This document shows, in pieces, positions 37,607 through 46,002 of a stretch of 64,000 bases of DNA. The notes below the pieces were generated by a model. It worked only from the letters and a program-made list of their open reading frames with translations. It searched no databases and had not been told where the DNA came from. Source of the stretch: Vibrio navarrensis (GTDB taxonomy: Bacteria > Pseudomonadota > Gammaproteobacteria > Enterobacterales > Vibrionaceae). The first letter of the stretch is position 1. Each line of letters opens with the position of its first letter. The stretch covers positions 2,046,001 through 2,110,000 of the forward strand of contig NZ_CP065217.1 in the NCBI RefSeq assembly GCF_015767675.1. Direction: 5' to 3'. The translations under genes and the position numbers were made by a program.

Positions 37607-39679
37607 TTACAACGTCAGAGCTTCCAATTGCTGCTCAATCATATTGGCCCATTGAGCTCGGATTTGCTGCAACTCTTGATTCATTCGCTCTACTTCCTGC
37701 AGAAGCTTGCCCGTTTCAGCTTGTGTCTTGGCATCGTTGTATCGCGCTGAATTTGCGGCCGCTCTCTCTTTCTCTGCAGCAGCAATGGCCCTCTCAACTT
37801 CGGCTTCGAGTTTCTTCACTTTCGCTTCCATCTCACGCATCGCCAATTGCATCTGAGCTTCCTGCTGTTGCTGCTGAGCCTGAATAGCCGCTAACTCTTC
37901 CTCGCTCATCTCCTCTTGAGGCTTCTGAATACCAATCGCATCGCGAACCCGATCAATAAACTCGGCTTTGTTTGGAATATCGGTCAGTTCAGCCACAAGG
38001 TCTATTACGGCAACTTGAACCTCTGGCGGCATCTGGGCGGTAATTTGCATCATGCGATCTGCAAGCTGCTGTTTATAAGCCGCGGTCTGTTGGACTGGTG
38101 CCAACGCAATGTGTGCTCGTAGCTTCGTGATGTCGTTGCTTAAACCTTCATCCGTTTCTTGGTTAATCATCACATGCTTGCGCTTACGTCTGTCTTCACG
38201 ATTAATCGTTACTGGTACGTTTCTGCGTCCCTTGAGGTCCGTAATTAAGTAACCAAGGATCAACTCTCCGAGTAGCTGGCAAGAGTAGCGATAGTTATCA
38301 TTGATTTCAGCGAGTGTCGTGGCTCCTTGTTCGACCAGATTTGCGATTGCAACACCACTCGCTGCATTGGACTCTTGACCTAGAAAAGCCCCATATACGC
38401 CCATGGTATCTTGAATCAACTTCATTGATTCTTGCATGACCGCAAATTGCTGTTGAGCAATGGCAAAATCCTGCTCAACTTTGAACGCATCTGATACCGA
38501 TTTTTTGTTGCGCCGTTCCGGGTTGAGCTCAATGTAGCCATCAGCGCGCTCTATCTCTGTCAACACACTCTCACGGCTCATGTTTGTCGCATCTTGGTCG
38601 GCGATGACACGTTTGGCTTGCAGTAACCAAGTCAGCTTGATACGTCTAAAGTTCACTTCATCCTGTGCAGGAATTGCTCGAGCAATCAACCCATACGGTT
38701 CACCGTTCGCATCTTTGCGGTAACCAAAGAAAGGAACAAGCGGAAACAACCCCTGAGGCGCATCACACTCTTTATCGCCGAGATGGTGCGGCCCTGCGTA
38801 CCAACTCTCAATGATTCGGCTGACTTGAGCCATTCGCACATTTGCCTTACCGAGTGCTGCTGCAGTCGCATGCACCAAGTTATTTTTATCGAACTCAATC
38901 ACTCGTCCATTTTGCAACTCGATTACCGGCTTTCTCTCCATCGTCCGGTAGTAAATCACCTGCAGACGAATACGTTTTCGGTTTTGGGATAGCCACTCGG
39001 TTTGCTTACGACTGTAGCCTTTGTACTCTTCATAGGCATTGACCAGATTAGATTCCATGCCCTCAACCAGTTCTGTTTCAACAAACCCATGCCAACCATT
39101 GGCCGCGTTCTCTAAGATGTCAGCCTTGTGCGGCACCAATGTCATCAGCTCATCAACGTCAATCCAGCGACAGCGCATTACCCATCTTGCATCGGACCAG
39201 TCAGGTTCTTTTGATAACCAGTCCCAATACACTTCATCGCGAGGAACACTTTGAATCTTATACTTAGGACCAAAGAGGTTTTCATTTCGAAAGACTTCGA
39301 CGACACCAAAGCCGCATTTTATTTGAGATGAGTAAGCATCAGAGCGGGCTTTATCCAACTTACTAAGACGACAAATGTCCTTGAACTGCTCGTTGATTGC
39401 CTCTGCGAGTTCATCAAACTCTTTGCTTGGGTCATCGGCCATCACAACTAGGTCAGTGCGAGTCTTTGCCTCCATGCCAAGCACACCGTCAACGGTTGGC
39501 GCAATCAGGTTGTGCATTGTCATCGGTTGATCGCGTTCTTTAAGCACTTCAATGACTTTCGGTGCAAGCTGGTCGCCGTCGTAGTAAGCGCAGGCCTTGT
39601 TCGCGTTGGTTCTCCATCCGGGTTGTCCGTCGATATCAGACATGATCTCTAGGAGTTTTTGTTGCTCGATTTTTTTCAT
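37607..39679 (-). CDS. Portal protein (P22-like)
   Basis: A 690-residue portal. PTVDGVLGMEAKTRTDLVVM (about 60-80), CGFGVVEVFRNENLFGPKYK and EVYWDWLSKEPDWSDARWVM are characteristic of the P22 gp1-type portal family. The C-terminal about 120 residues form a long Gln/Glu/Ala coiled coil (barrel-like helix). It forms the dodecameric DNA gate at the capsid vertex and docks terminase. Its start overlaps the terminase stop (TAATG). Confidence 0.85.
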   Translation of the reverse strand: MKKIEQQKLLEIMSDIDGQPGWRTNANKACAYYDGDQLAPKVIEVLKERDQPMTMHNLIAPTVDGVLGMEAKTRTDLVVMADDPSKEFDELAEAINEQFKDICRLSKLDKARSDAYSSQIKCGFGVVEVFRNENLFGPKYKIQSVPRDEVYWDWLSKEPDWSDARWVMRCRWIDVDELMTLVPHKADILENAANGWHGFVETELVEGMESNLVNAYEEYKGYSRKQTEWLSQNRKRIRLQVIYYRTMERKPVIELQNGRVIEFDKNNLVHATAAALGKANVRMAQVSRIIESWYAGPHHLGDKECDAPQGLFPLVPFFGYRKDANGEPYGLIARAIPAQDEVNFRRIKLTWLLQAKRVIADQDATNMSRESVLTEIERADGYIELNPERRNKKSVSDAFKVEQDFAIAQQQFAVMQESMKLIQDTMGVYGAFLGQESNAASGVAIANLVEQGATTLAEINDNYRYSCQLLGELILGYLITDLKGRRNVPVTINREDRRKRKHVMINQETDEGLSNDITKLRAHIALAPVQQTAAYKQQLADRMMQITAQMPPEVQVAVIDLVAELTDIPNKAEFIDRVRDAIGIQKPQEEMSEEELAAIQAQQQQQEAQMQLAMREMEAKVKKLEAEVERAIAAAEKERAAANSARYNDAKTQAETGKLLQEVERMNQELQQIRAQWANMIEQQLEALTL

Positions 39680-41355
39680 TAGTGCGCCATCCAGTGCTTG
39701 GGTTCGCGTTTAATTGGAGAGGATTTGTGTGTGATTGGCATTCTTGCCCGCATTTCTTGGGCGATGGCGTAGCTCATGACTTGATCGTCAAAGCACCCTT
39801 CTTGAGCGTTCATTGAGCCGTTTTTTTGATAAACGTAAGTGGTAATTTCACTGATTGTGCCAATCCAGCGAATGCCGGACTGTCGATTCCTAAGTAAAGT
39901 CTTTAGGCCTTCTGTCAAAATCGGCTTGCTGTACTTATTAGTGAGCCAGCCTAGTTTCACCGTTTCATCTTCATCGGCCCTATCAATATATTGCTCAGAG
40001 TAAATTCGGCTGAGTTTGTAATGCTTTTTAAACTCAAGAATGAAAGCGTGGCCATGGTTATTGCGCTCTGGCCCTGCATAAGCCCAGTTGTAAAGCTTGC
40101 CGATGTGCGCTGCCAACTGAGCAAAAAGCTCTACATCCAAATGCCCGTACCAATGAGCCACTTGCTCGCCAGTGCTTCGCTTGACGACATCAAGACTGCA
40201 GCGGTCACCGTGTTCAAGTCCTTCTGCGATATCGATACCCATCGCGTAGTCTTCATCTTTTTCAGGCAGTTCCCAGACAAGCAGCATGTTCATCACTGAG
40301 TTCTGCCCCTGCTCATCCATTGTTTCTGGTTTATTAGCTCTGGCCATGTTCCCGGTTACGGGTTCAACGTCATAGACAATGAGCGGATTCATCGTTTCGC
40401 CTTCCGCTTGCATGGTACTGAGCGAGTCAAAGACGCGACGGCCAGAAGTCAGAAAGGCTTCGAGTGGCGTGGATGGAAATTCTTGTTTCATTTCATCGCG
40501 TTGTTCCGCTTCTTTCAAAACGTACCATTGGCGCTGCTCATCATCGATAATGCACCCCATCGCATCCTCGATAGCGTCAAAGTACTCTCTCTGAGTTTTG
40601 CTTATCACAAGCCCAGTATCAGGCACCTTGGCGCGATACTTCGGATCTTGCCACCACGCGAAGAAATGAAACTTCCAGTCGAGCTGAGTTAGCGGCTTTT
40701 CAATGCGACTCATCTCTAGCGACTTCATCGTCATGTTGTAGAAATCACCGCCAACGCCCTCGGCAGTGGATTCGATGAATGCAATACATCCAGGATGGAC
40801 GGCGTTAAGCGTCCCTGTTCGAACCTCTTTCGCTTTCGCAGGATACTTAGCGCAGATTTTGCCATGCTCTGAAACGTGCAAGCGGTGAACGGTACCGGAA
40901 CGAAACGACGTCGCTACTTGAATGCTTGAACCATGTTCAAAAACAATGTAGCCGCCAGTTGAACCAGAGCGCCTGCTTTTAACCTTAAATCGCGTCTTGA
41001 GCCAAGCTGGCAAGTTATCAAACGGTACCTCAATCTTGGTTCGATAAATTTCACCTGACGCGGATTGGTCTTGTGCGATAATCCCGCACTTTAAGTTATT
41101 GTTAAAAAGCGCTTCATCGAGCAGGTAGATATCAATAGCCGTTGAGAAACCAAGCTGCCGCGCTTTTAAGATAATGTTGAGATACCACATCATCTCAAAG
41201 AGCAAACGCTGAGCGGGTCGAAGCCGGAAGCGAACTAACTGCCCCTGCTCGTTCTCGATCATGTAGAGATTATCGAGACGCCACCATTTATCGCTGAGTT
41301 TGTCCTCAATCTCGAGGAGTTCAGCATCGGAGATTTCTTCAAACTGATGTGTCAT
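39679..41355 (-). CDS. Terminase large subunit
   Basis: A 558-residue packaging motor and nuclease. A deviant Walker A, RQLGFST, lies at residues 66-72 after the adenine motif-like RLRPAQRLL. FIESTAEG and coupling-motif regions follow. The RNase H-like nuclease begins with AMGIDIAEGLEHGDRCSLDV (near 370) and ends with EGCFDDQVMSYAIA, supplying the acidic residues. Start and stop overlap with the small subunit gene as ATGA. It cuts and translocates concatemeric DNA into the procapsid. Confidence 0.88.
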   Translation of the reverse strand: MTHQFEEISDAELLEIEDKLSDKWWRLDNLYMIENEQGQLVRFRLRPAQRLLFEMMWYLNIILKARQLGFSTAIDIYLLDEALFNNNLKCGIIAQDQSASGEIYRTKIEVPFDNLPAWLKTRFKVKSRRSGSTGGYIVFEHGSSIQVATSFRSGTVHRLHVSEHGKICAKYPAKAKEVRTGTLNAVHPGCIAFIESTAEGVGGDFYNMTMKSLEMSRIEKPLTQLDWKFHFFAWWQDPKYRAKVPDTGLVISKTQREYFDAIEDAMGCIIDDEQRQWYVLKEAEQRDEMKQEFPSTPLEAFLTSGRRVFDSLSTMQAEGETMNPLIVYDVEPVTGNMARANKPETMDEQGQNSVMNMLLVWELPEKDEDYAMGIDIAEGLEHGDRCSLDVVKRSTGEQVAHWYGHLDVELFAQLAAHIGKLYNWAYAGPERNNHGHAFILEFKKHYKLSRIYSEQYIDRADEDETVKLGWLTNKYSKPILTEGLKTLLRNRQSGIRWIGTISEITTYVYQKNGSMNAQEGCFDDQVMSYAIAQEMRARMPITHKSSPIKREPKHWMAH

Positions 41356-42239
41356 TGCGTCTTGCTCATCAAGCCATCGCCGCCCATGGCGCGAATATCA
41401 TCAAGAATCTTGGAAACTGGCGTGTCGTCGCCTTTGCCCTCTTTACTGATTTTGTCAGCTTCTAGGCCAAGTTTGCGCGCTGCGTTTTCAACTCGCTTAG
41501 TATCAGCAACGATGTGTGGCACTTTGACTGTATCGATTTTCAAAGCGGAAAGCGTTCGAGTAATCGACTCAATACGGCTAGTCAACGAGCCCAATCCATT
41601 TTCAATTCGATAGTAGGATTCATACAGCGAAACGCGGTCCTCGATGCTATTTGCGTTTTTAATGTCGTCCATGCATTGAGAAAGCGCCTCCGCGCCAGAT
41701 TGAAGACGAACACGACAAAGCTCCAATTCATCTTGCAAGTCTGCAATGGCCGCAGCATCAAACTTCTCAAGCTCGTTTTCTTTGAAGTACCTAGCGTAGA
41801 TGCCATGTTTTCTGGCCCTAGAGTTGCCTGGCTCTGCGGAATTGCTTGGATTGGGATTGCCAGCGTTGCCAACAGAGATTTTATGACCGGGAAGAAAACG
41901 CCCGCTTTCATCTCGTTCGCTTTGTCCCATGTCATGTTCGTTACTGGGCTCTAAAGCCTCTGACTGCTTGTGATTTTGTTTGTGACCATTTTTTCGTGTC
42001 ACTTTTTTCTTATCTGCTTTTTGCGCACATTGCGCACTTCGACTTTGCGCAGAGTGTTTTTGCGCATTTTGCGCAGTGCGATGCGCAGATTCATCATGCG
42101 CAGTGTTACGCACTTTGATATATCGCCGAGCGGTCTGATAGTTGAGCCCTTCGCTCTCACACCACTCCTTTGCAGAAATGCCAGTTCTCGCGTGGGCAAC
42201 TTCGAATTTCTTTTGTAATAGTTCCCATTTGTTCGACAT
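41352..42239 (-). CDS. Terminase small subunit
   Basis: A 295-residue protein. An N-terminal helix-turn-helix (GISAKEWCESEGLNYQTARRYI, about 18-40) is followed by an unusual Ala/Gln/His/Ser low-complexity linker (SAHRTAQNAQKHSAQSRSAQ) and a Lys-rich stretch. Then come a GNAGNPNPSN turn and C-terminal helices for oligomerisation. HTH plus its position directly before the large subunit identify it. The linker is encoded by seven TGCGCA palindromes, a candidate pac site described separately. Confidence 0.8.
   Translation of the reverse strand: MSNKWELLQKKFEVAHARTGISAKEWCESEGLNYQTARRYIKVRNTAHDESAHRTAQNAQKHSAQSRSAQCAQKADKKKVTRKNGHKQNHKQSEALEPSNEHDMGQSERDESGRFLPGHKISVGNAGNPNPSNSAEPGNSRARKHGIYARYFKENELEKFDAAAIADLQDELELCRVRLQSGAEALSQCMDDIKNANSIEDRVSLYESYYRIENGLGSLTSRIESITRTLSALKIDTVKVPHIVADTKRVENAARKLGLEADKISKEGKGDDTPVSKILDDIRAMGGDGLMSKTQ
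42022..42102. repeat. Seven TGCGCA palindromes, candidate pac site inside terS
   Basis: TGCGCA occurs at 42022, 42031, 42046, 42061, 42070, 42082 and 42097, that is seven times in 81 bp at steps of 9-15 bp. In P22-like phages the packaging start lies inside the small terminase gene, and this phage has a P22-like portal. The repeats translate as Ala-Gln/Ala-His pairs. Confidence 0.55.
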
Positions 42240-42251
42240 GTTTTTCTCTTA

Positions 42252-42443
42252 CTACTTTCTCATAAGCTCGTTGGAGAGTTCCCCTTCCACTACCCAATCC
42301 CCGATAACGGGACGATGGGTAGTTGGGATGCAAATGCGTTCACCCGAAGAGAGGTAAACCCGAGCCGATTTGCCGTTATACCCGATAACGCCCTTAATCT
42401 TTCCTGTCCGATTTGGTTGACTGACTTCAGTGAGCTTTTTCAT
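42252..42443 (-). CDS. Small protein before the terminase genes
   Basis: A 63-residue protein of unknown function, Arg/Gly-rich with short beta segments (KGVIGYNGKSARVYLSSGER, RPVIGDWVVEGELS). It lies between the spanin genes and the small terminase, 12 bp from the latter start, and probably shares the message. No family recognised. Confidence 0.55.
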   Translation of the reverse strand: MKKLTEVSQPNRTGKIKGVIGYNGKSARVYLSSGERICIPTTHRPVIGDWVVEGELSNELMRK

Positions 42444-42469
42444 TTGGGCATTCCACTACAAACATAATT

Positions 42470-42493
42470 GGAGCCACTGCGGTGAGTGGCTCC
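42470..42493. terminator. Hairpin after the spanin genes
   Basis: GGAGCCACT pairs with AGTGGCTCC over six bases. The T run on the minus strand is poor, so it could be an attenuator between lysis and packaging genes. Confidence 0.5.
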
Positions 42494-42529
42494 TGTTATG
42501 GCTATGGTGTTATCGGTGAGAGAAGTGAG

Positions 42530-42817
42530 CTAACCCGGCTTGTTCTTTTGAGTACGCCATTGGAGATACTCGTCGGCTTGGGCTGCGCATTCACTAAGTG
42601 CAGCTTTCAACCGCGGGATGTCTTGAGTAACGATTTGCGGCCAGGTACCGATGACTTGAGGCTTATAACAGGGAACGATAAGCCCCTCGGGAGGGAGAAT
42701 GTATTCAGTTACTACGATGGGTTCAGGTTTAGTAGGGCTGGCGCAACTGCTCAGTAACGGTATCAGGGATAGCGCAGCGACTATCCGCCACTTGCTGCTC
42801 AAGGAACTGGATGTCAT
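42530..42817 (-). CDS. Outer-membrane spanin lipoprotein (Rz1-like)
   Basis: A 95-residue lipoprotein. A lipobox LLSSC places the lipid-modified cysteine at residue 25 after a typical hydrophobic signal; a Pro-rich segment follows (TKPEPIVVTEYILPPEG). Its start lies inside the Rz-like gene in another frame (89-bp overlap), the classical Rz/Rz1 layout. Anchored in the outer membrane, it joins the inner-membrane spanin across the periplasm and disrupts the outer membrane in the last step of lysis. Confidence 0.85.
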   Translation of the reverse strand: MTSSSLSSKWRIVAALSLIPLLSSCASPTKPEPIVVTEYILPPEGLIVPCYKPQVIGTWPQIVTQDIPRLKAALSECAAQADEYLQWRTQKNKPG

Positions 42818-43061
42818 GGCGAAGCTTTTCCTCCTGCTTTGCGTTTCTGTTGGCTCTTTCGATAAGTAAGGTGTTCATGCGCTCGCGTTCGTTACTGACT
42901 TGCTCAAGAAGTGTTTTGCGCATCAGGCTCGTTGCATTGGCGCTGGCCAGTTGCTCACGTAACAGCGAGTTTTCAGCCTTTTGAGCTTTGATGTGCATAG
43001 CCATCCCAAAGAGCGTGGCAATGAGAAGAGCGGCGACTACCGCTTTACTAGCGAAGCTCAT
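42729..43061 (-). CDS. Inner-membrane spanin (Rz-like)
   Basis: A 110-residue protein with an N-terminal membrane anchor (KAVVAALLIATLFGMAMHI, residues 6-24) and a long periplasmic coiled coil (about 30-95; LLREQLASANATSLMRKTLL). The start overlaps the end of the endolysin gene, and its 3' part hosts the Rz1-like gene. These are the features of a two-component i-spanin. Confidence 0.85.
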   Translation of the reverse strand: MSFASKAVVAALLIATLFGMAMHIKAQKAENSLLREQLASANATSLMRKTLLEQVSNERERMNTLLIERANRNAKQEEKLRHDIQFLEQQVADSRCAIPDTVTEQLRQPY

Positions 43062-43599
43062 TGATAATTTCCGTATCGGTTGGAAGCTGGCCCAGTTGGA
43101 TCAGTGCGTCGTAAACAGAGATTTGCCCGAGACAGAGCTGGGTTTCGATTTCCCGCCTAGAGACTATTCCTCGGCATTGCCACTGCGGATCCCGACAGTC
43201 TCTTGGTTCTCCGCCAATCGTGACATAACGCCAACGGTTGAACTGATAACAGGCGTATTGGATTTGGCCACGCTGCAGATGACGATAGAGTGTGGAGTTT
43301 TCGAGTGCTCCGACTCCGACGTTGTAAGCAAAGTCCAGCGTTGCGATGTGAACATTAGGGGGGAGTTGGTAATCGAGTTTTTCAAGTGGCTTGTTGTGTT
43401 TCTCTAGGGATTTAGCCAGCATTGCCGAGCATTGCGCATCACTAAACGAATCCCCCGGTTCGATACCTGCCGTTTCACCAAAGCAAGCAGTCCAGACACC
43501 ACCAACATCCCGATATGCCACATTCTCTTTGCCCTCGAATGCAGCCGTTAACGCAACGGCTCCGACAAGCGTTGCACCGATTAGTCTGTTGTACCGCAT
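43048..43599 (-). CDS. SAR endolysin (phage lysozyme, GH24)
   Basis: A 183-residue muramidase that hydrolyses peptidoglycan. The catalytic triad of phage-type lysozymes is present with its usual spacing, E22-8aa-D31-5aa-T37 (FEGKENVAYRDVGGVWT). The N-terminal residues 6-20 (LIGATLVGAVALTAA) are weakly hydrophobic and Gly/Ala-rich, characteristic of a signal-anchor-release domain, so export is Sec-dependent and activation follows membrane depolarisation. Extra cysteines near 136-145 (CRDPQWQCRG) may be involved. Start overlaps the holin gene. Confidence 0.88.
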   Translation of the reverse strand: MRYNRLIGATLVGAVALTAAFEGKENVAYRDVGGVWTACFGETAGIEPGDSFSDAQCSAMLAKSLEKHNKPLEKLDYQLPPNVHIATLDFAYNVGVGALENSTLYRHLQRGQIQYACYQFNRWRYVTIGGEPRDCRDPQWQCRGIVSRREIETQLCLGQISVYDALIQLGQLPTDTEIINELR

Positions 43600-43889
43600 T
43601 GTTCATGCTTCTCGATGGGAGATTTAGGATACAGCCATCGAGCGGCCGTTAGCGCGATACCCAAAATAGACAGCGAGGTACCGACCACGAAGGCAATATC
43701 ACTGCCATACCAAGTAAAATTGCCCGCAATGATGTCTGCAAAGCTCGAATTGAGCATGGATTGGTAGTTTTCTACCCCTTTTGCGACACCAACGCCGACG
43801 GTTGTGCCGCTACCAACGGCGATAGACATGGTGGCTTTGTCGGTAAGAACGGGGCTGGATGTCTTACCGATGGAAAAGAAGAAGCTCAT
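43581..43889 (-). CDS. Holin, pinholin-like (two membrane segments)
   Basis: A 102-residue protein. The first segment (about 20-40; MSIAVGSGTTVGVGVAKG) is Gly/Ser/Thr-rich and weakly hydrophobic; the second (about 63-85; IAFVVGTSLSILGIALTAA) is a regular transmembrane helix, then a charged tail. This matches class II holins such as the P21 pinholin, in which the first segment leaves the membrane. The partner is a SAR endolysin, as in P21. It times lysis by depolarising the inner membrane. Confidence 0.8.
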   Translation of the reverse strand: MSFFFSIGKTSSPVLTDKATMSIAVGSGTTVGVGVAKGVENYQSMLNSSFADIIAGNFTWYGSDIAFVVGTSLSILGIALTAARWLYPKSPIEKHEQCGTTD

Positions 43890-43904
43890 TAATAGTCCCC
43901 AGAA

Positions 43905-43977
43905 ACGAAAAAACCCCGCCGAAAAGGCGAGGTTCTACATCATGGGTAATAATCTACCTATTTTTTTGGCTCAGTCA
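43905..43977 (-). terminator. Late-gene spacer element, copy c
   Basis: Minus strand: GGTA-GATTAT-TACC mini-hairpin, short spacer, then AACCTCGCC pairing with GGCGGGGTT and a T run. It is upstream of the holin gene, where a lambda-like late-leader terminator would stand, and matches copies at 17801 and 37531. Confidence 0.8.
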
Positions 43978-44157
43978 ATGACAACCAGCTTGATAATACC
44001 GTAAACAACTTTTTGACAGAATATTAAACTTTGCAGTACTGCAAGTCCCCAATAGAAGGGGAAACATATTGTATATTGTTCGTAGTTACAGACACCTGTG
44101 ACAATAATTACTGCTGTAGCACAGACAACACAAATCATTGATTTATAAGGACAAAAT

Positions 44158-44379
44158 ATGTTTACAACATCTGACACTCTAATATTTATCATATTCTTAA
44201 TTGCATACATGTATTTTGGTTATAAATACGGAATTAAGGCAGCTACTATTTTTTGCGTACTATTTTCCATCACATGGTATGCTTTTGACACATTAGGGTT
44301 ACAGTTTCTTGTCCAAATCGCTCTAACCGTCACGAGTACAGTTTTAACTACCTACTGCATTTCCGTCTTTAAGAAATAA
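44158..44379 (+). CDS. Small membrane protein (accessory gene)
   Basis: A 73-residue, very hydrophobic protein with two to three membrane segments (TLIFIIFLIAYMYFGY; AATIFCVLFSITWYAF; VQIALTVTSTVLTTYC). ATAAGGACAAAAT provides an RBS. The gene is AT-rich and faces against late transcription, as lysogenically expressed accessory genes (morons) do. Function unknown; superinfection exclusion is a possibility for such proteins but there is no direct support. Confidence 0.6.
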   Translation: MFTTSDTLIFIIFLIAYMYFGYKYGIKAATIFCVLFSITWYAFDTLGLQFLVQIALTVTSTVLTTYCISVFKK

Positions 44380-44390
44380 CAACTACTGAT

Positions 44391-44591
44391 TTAATCGACA
44401 TAAAAATCCGAACACATCAGCACAATATCTTCGACCTGTCCAGATTCATTATAAATGAAGTGTCGCTCGTCAACTCGGAAGAATACTTTAGCCTCAAAGC
44501 CTAACGATATCGTATCGCCAATGCGTGGGGCCGCTTCGTTCTGAACTGTCTGTAAAATGGTATCACCTGTGTTGGTGTGTATTACTCTCAT
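44391..44591 (-). CDS. Small hypothetical protein
   Basis: A 66-residue protein with alternating beta pattern (TGDTILQTVQNEAAPRIGDT, KVFFRVDERHFIYNESG). GAGGG six bases before the ATG is a good RBS. Unknown family. It is convergent with the small membrane-protein gene and divergent from the gene at 44894; the 300-bp gap between it and that gene (44592-44893) holds AT-rich sequence that probably contains both promoters, but I could not fix them. Confidence 0.55.
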   Translation of the reverse strand: MRVIHTNTGDTILQTVQNEAAPRIGDTISLGFEAKVFFRVDERHFIYNESGQVEDIVLMCSDFYVD

Positions 44592-44893
44592 ATATAGCCC
44601 TCATCGTTTGTTCCCTACATTTAAATGAGGTCAAAAGTCGCTTCAAATATAGAGCCTGAGTTTTCGAGTCAAAGCCAATAAAGTTGAAAGACTAGTGTTA
44701 ACGAAGAATTGATAAATGTGACCTGCATATGATTTTTTGGTATACAACACCGCCGATAATCGTATGCAATAGCCAACGTCCGAGCATGAAATCACAAATA
44801 AGAATTAACTCAAAAAAGACTTAAACCACGTGATTTTTCATTGAATTATGCTAGGTTATCAGCCCTAAACAACATTTATATTTAGAGGAACTT

Positions 44894-45166
44894 ATGACGG
44901 TTTACATGTTTGCATCTGTAAAAAATGGTTTAATGTATACTAGTTCAAACAAAGGCTACGGCGAAATGAACCTTGATGAAGCAAGGGAAGACTTGAAGAC
45001 ATTCGCTCGTAAATCTAAATTGAAAAGTGAATTAGATGCAATTGCTTATAGTGATGATTTCTACTTTTCAGCATTTGATAACGTAATTTCTCTGGATGAA
45101 TACAAAGCACTTCTTGGTGAGTTTGCCTATCATGGCTGCAAGTTAGTTGGAAAGCCGACAATTTAG
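44894..45166 (+). CDS. Small hypothetical accessory protein
   Basis: A 90-residue soluble protein of unknown family (MNLDEAREDLKTFARKSKLK, LDEYKALLGEFAYHGCKLVG). TTTAGAGGAACTT gives a clear RBS and a perfect terminator follows 20 bp after the stop, so it is a free-standing transcription unit facing against late transcription, the layout of a moron. Confidence 0.65.
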   Translation: MTVYMFASVKNGLMYTSSNKGYGEMNLDEAREDLKTFARKSKLKSELDAIAYSDDFYFSAFDNVISLDEYKALLGEFAYHGCKLVGKPTI

Positions 45167-45186
45167 AGATAGCCGTTGCAGATGTA

Positions 45187-45213
45187 AATTGGCCACAGTT
45201 TGTGGCCAATTTT
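45187..45213. terminator. Terminator between convergent accessory genes
   Basis: AATTGGCCACA pairs perfectly with TGTGGCCAATT over a three-base loop, followed by TTGGTTT. It separates the plus-strand 90-residue gene from the minus-strand 156-residue gene. Confidence 0.85.
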
Positions 45214-45235
45214 GGTTTGATTGCTAGTCGTCTAA

Positions 45236-45706
45236 CTAGTCAATCATGCAAGCTTTCTTGCTTTCGTCTTGTTCTTCACCAGCGTCCGAAAGACCTGATT
45301 TTTCATGACTCTCAGTGATCATCTGCAGCAATTGAGCTGATTCATAGAGCCTAACAGAGCAAGAACTAGATTTGGGCGGCACTACAACCATCTTGTCTTC
45401 ATGCAACTCAAGAACTACTGGACCACCGTCTTTCGCATCACTTGCGGTAAGATAGCAGTAAAAATTGGCTTTACAGGTATAGATTTTCCCGCCGCGTTTA
45501 AACTCTATCCACCAATAATCATAGCCAGTTCGAAGAAATCCGGTCCAATAGACAGCCTTGCCTATTGTCGCTTCTGCGCGGTTTTCTAGGTTGTCTAGTT
45601 TACCGTGATCGTAGCTGTCCTCATCATATCGGTGAGAGAAATGAATGTCCTCGATATGAGAGCCAGTTTTATTCAAAACTTTCACAGTTGTAGTATTCTT
45701 TCCCAT
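45236..45706 (-). CDS. Hypothetical beta-sandwich protein, possibly PUD/aegerolysin-like
   Basis: A 156-residue protein. VKVLNKTGSHIEDIHFSHRY, then a TGFLRTGYDYWWIEFKRGGK segment, resembles the beta-sandwich PUD1/PUD2 family (related to aegerolysins), with conserved HRY and DYWW-type positions; this is a tentative match by eye. The last 40 residues are charged and probably flexible. CGGAGATTGGC precedes the ATG. It is the only larger minus-strand gene between Q and the lysis genes, so it may be early in the late transcript. Confidence 0.5.
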   Translation of the reverse strand: MGKNTTTVKVLNKTGSHIEDIHFSHRYDEDSYDHGKLDNLENRAEATIGKAVYWTGFLRTGYDYWWIEFKRGGKIYTCKANFYCYLTASDAKDGGPVVLELHEDKMVVVPPKSSSCSVRLYESAQLLQMITESHEKSGLSDAGEEQDESKKACMID

Positions 45707-46002
45707 GCCAATCTCCGTTGATTTTTGTTGTATACCGTTTTTTAACCTTCAGTTAAGCAGGCTCCTAATCAGCTAGCCCACCACAACAAATATGAATCAA
45801 GGTTCATAATAAGCAAGTTCATTTCATGCTCTTCTATCAAAAATATGGAAGCTATTTCAGCATTTGCGCGCGACCTCAATGTTACACTGATTGCACATTC
45901 AATTTGTCGCATTTCTTAAACATACCAAGCGAACAAGAACATCTCCGCAGCTAGAAATGGCGGACCACTGATTCAAACAACAAAAACAAACAAGGTGAAC
46001 AT

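Noticed and set aside
41846..42218. Plus-strand frames opposite the small terminase gene
   Set aside because: They are rich in Cys, Phe and His because of the TGCGCA repeats and lie antisense to a well-supported gene.
43971..44210. Minus-strand hydrophobic 79-codon frame
   Set aside because: It overlaps the start of the plus-strand membrane-protein gene, which has a better RBS; low-complexity AT-rich sequence gives hydrophobic frames on both strands.
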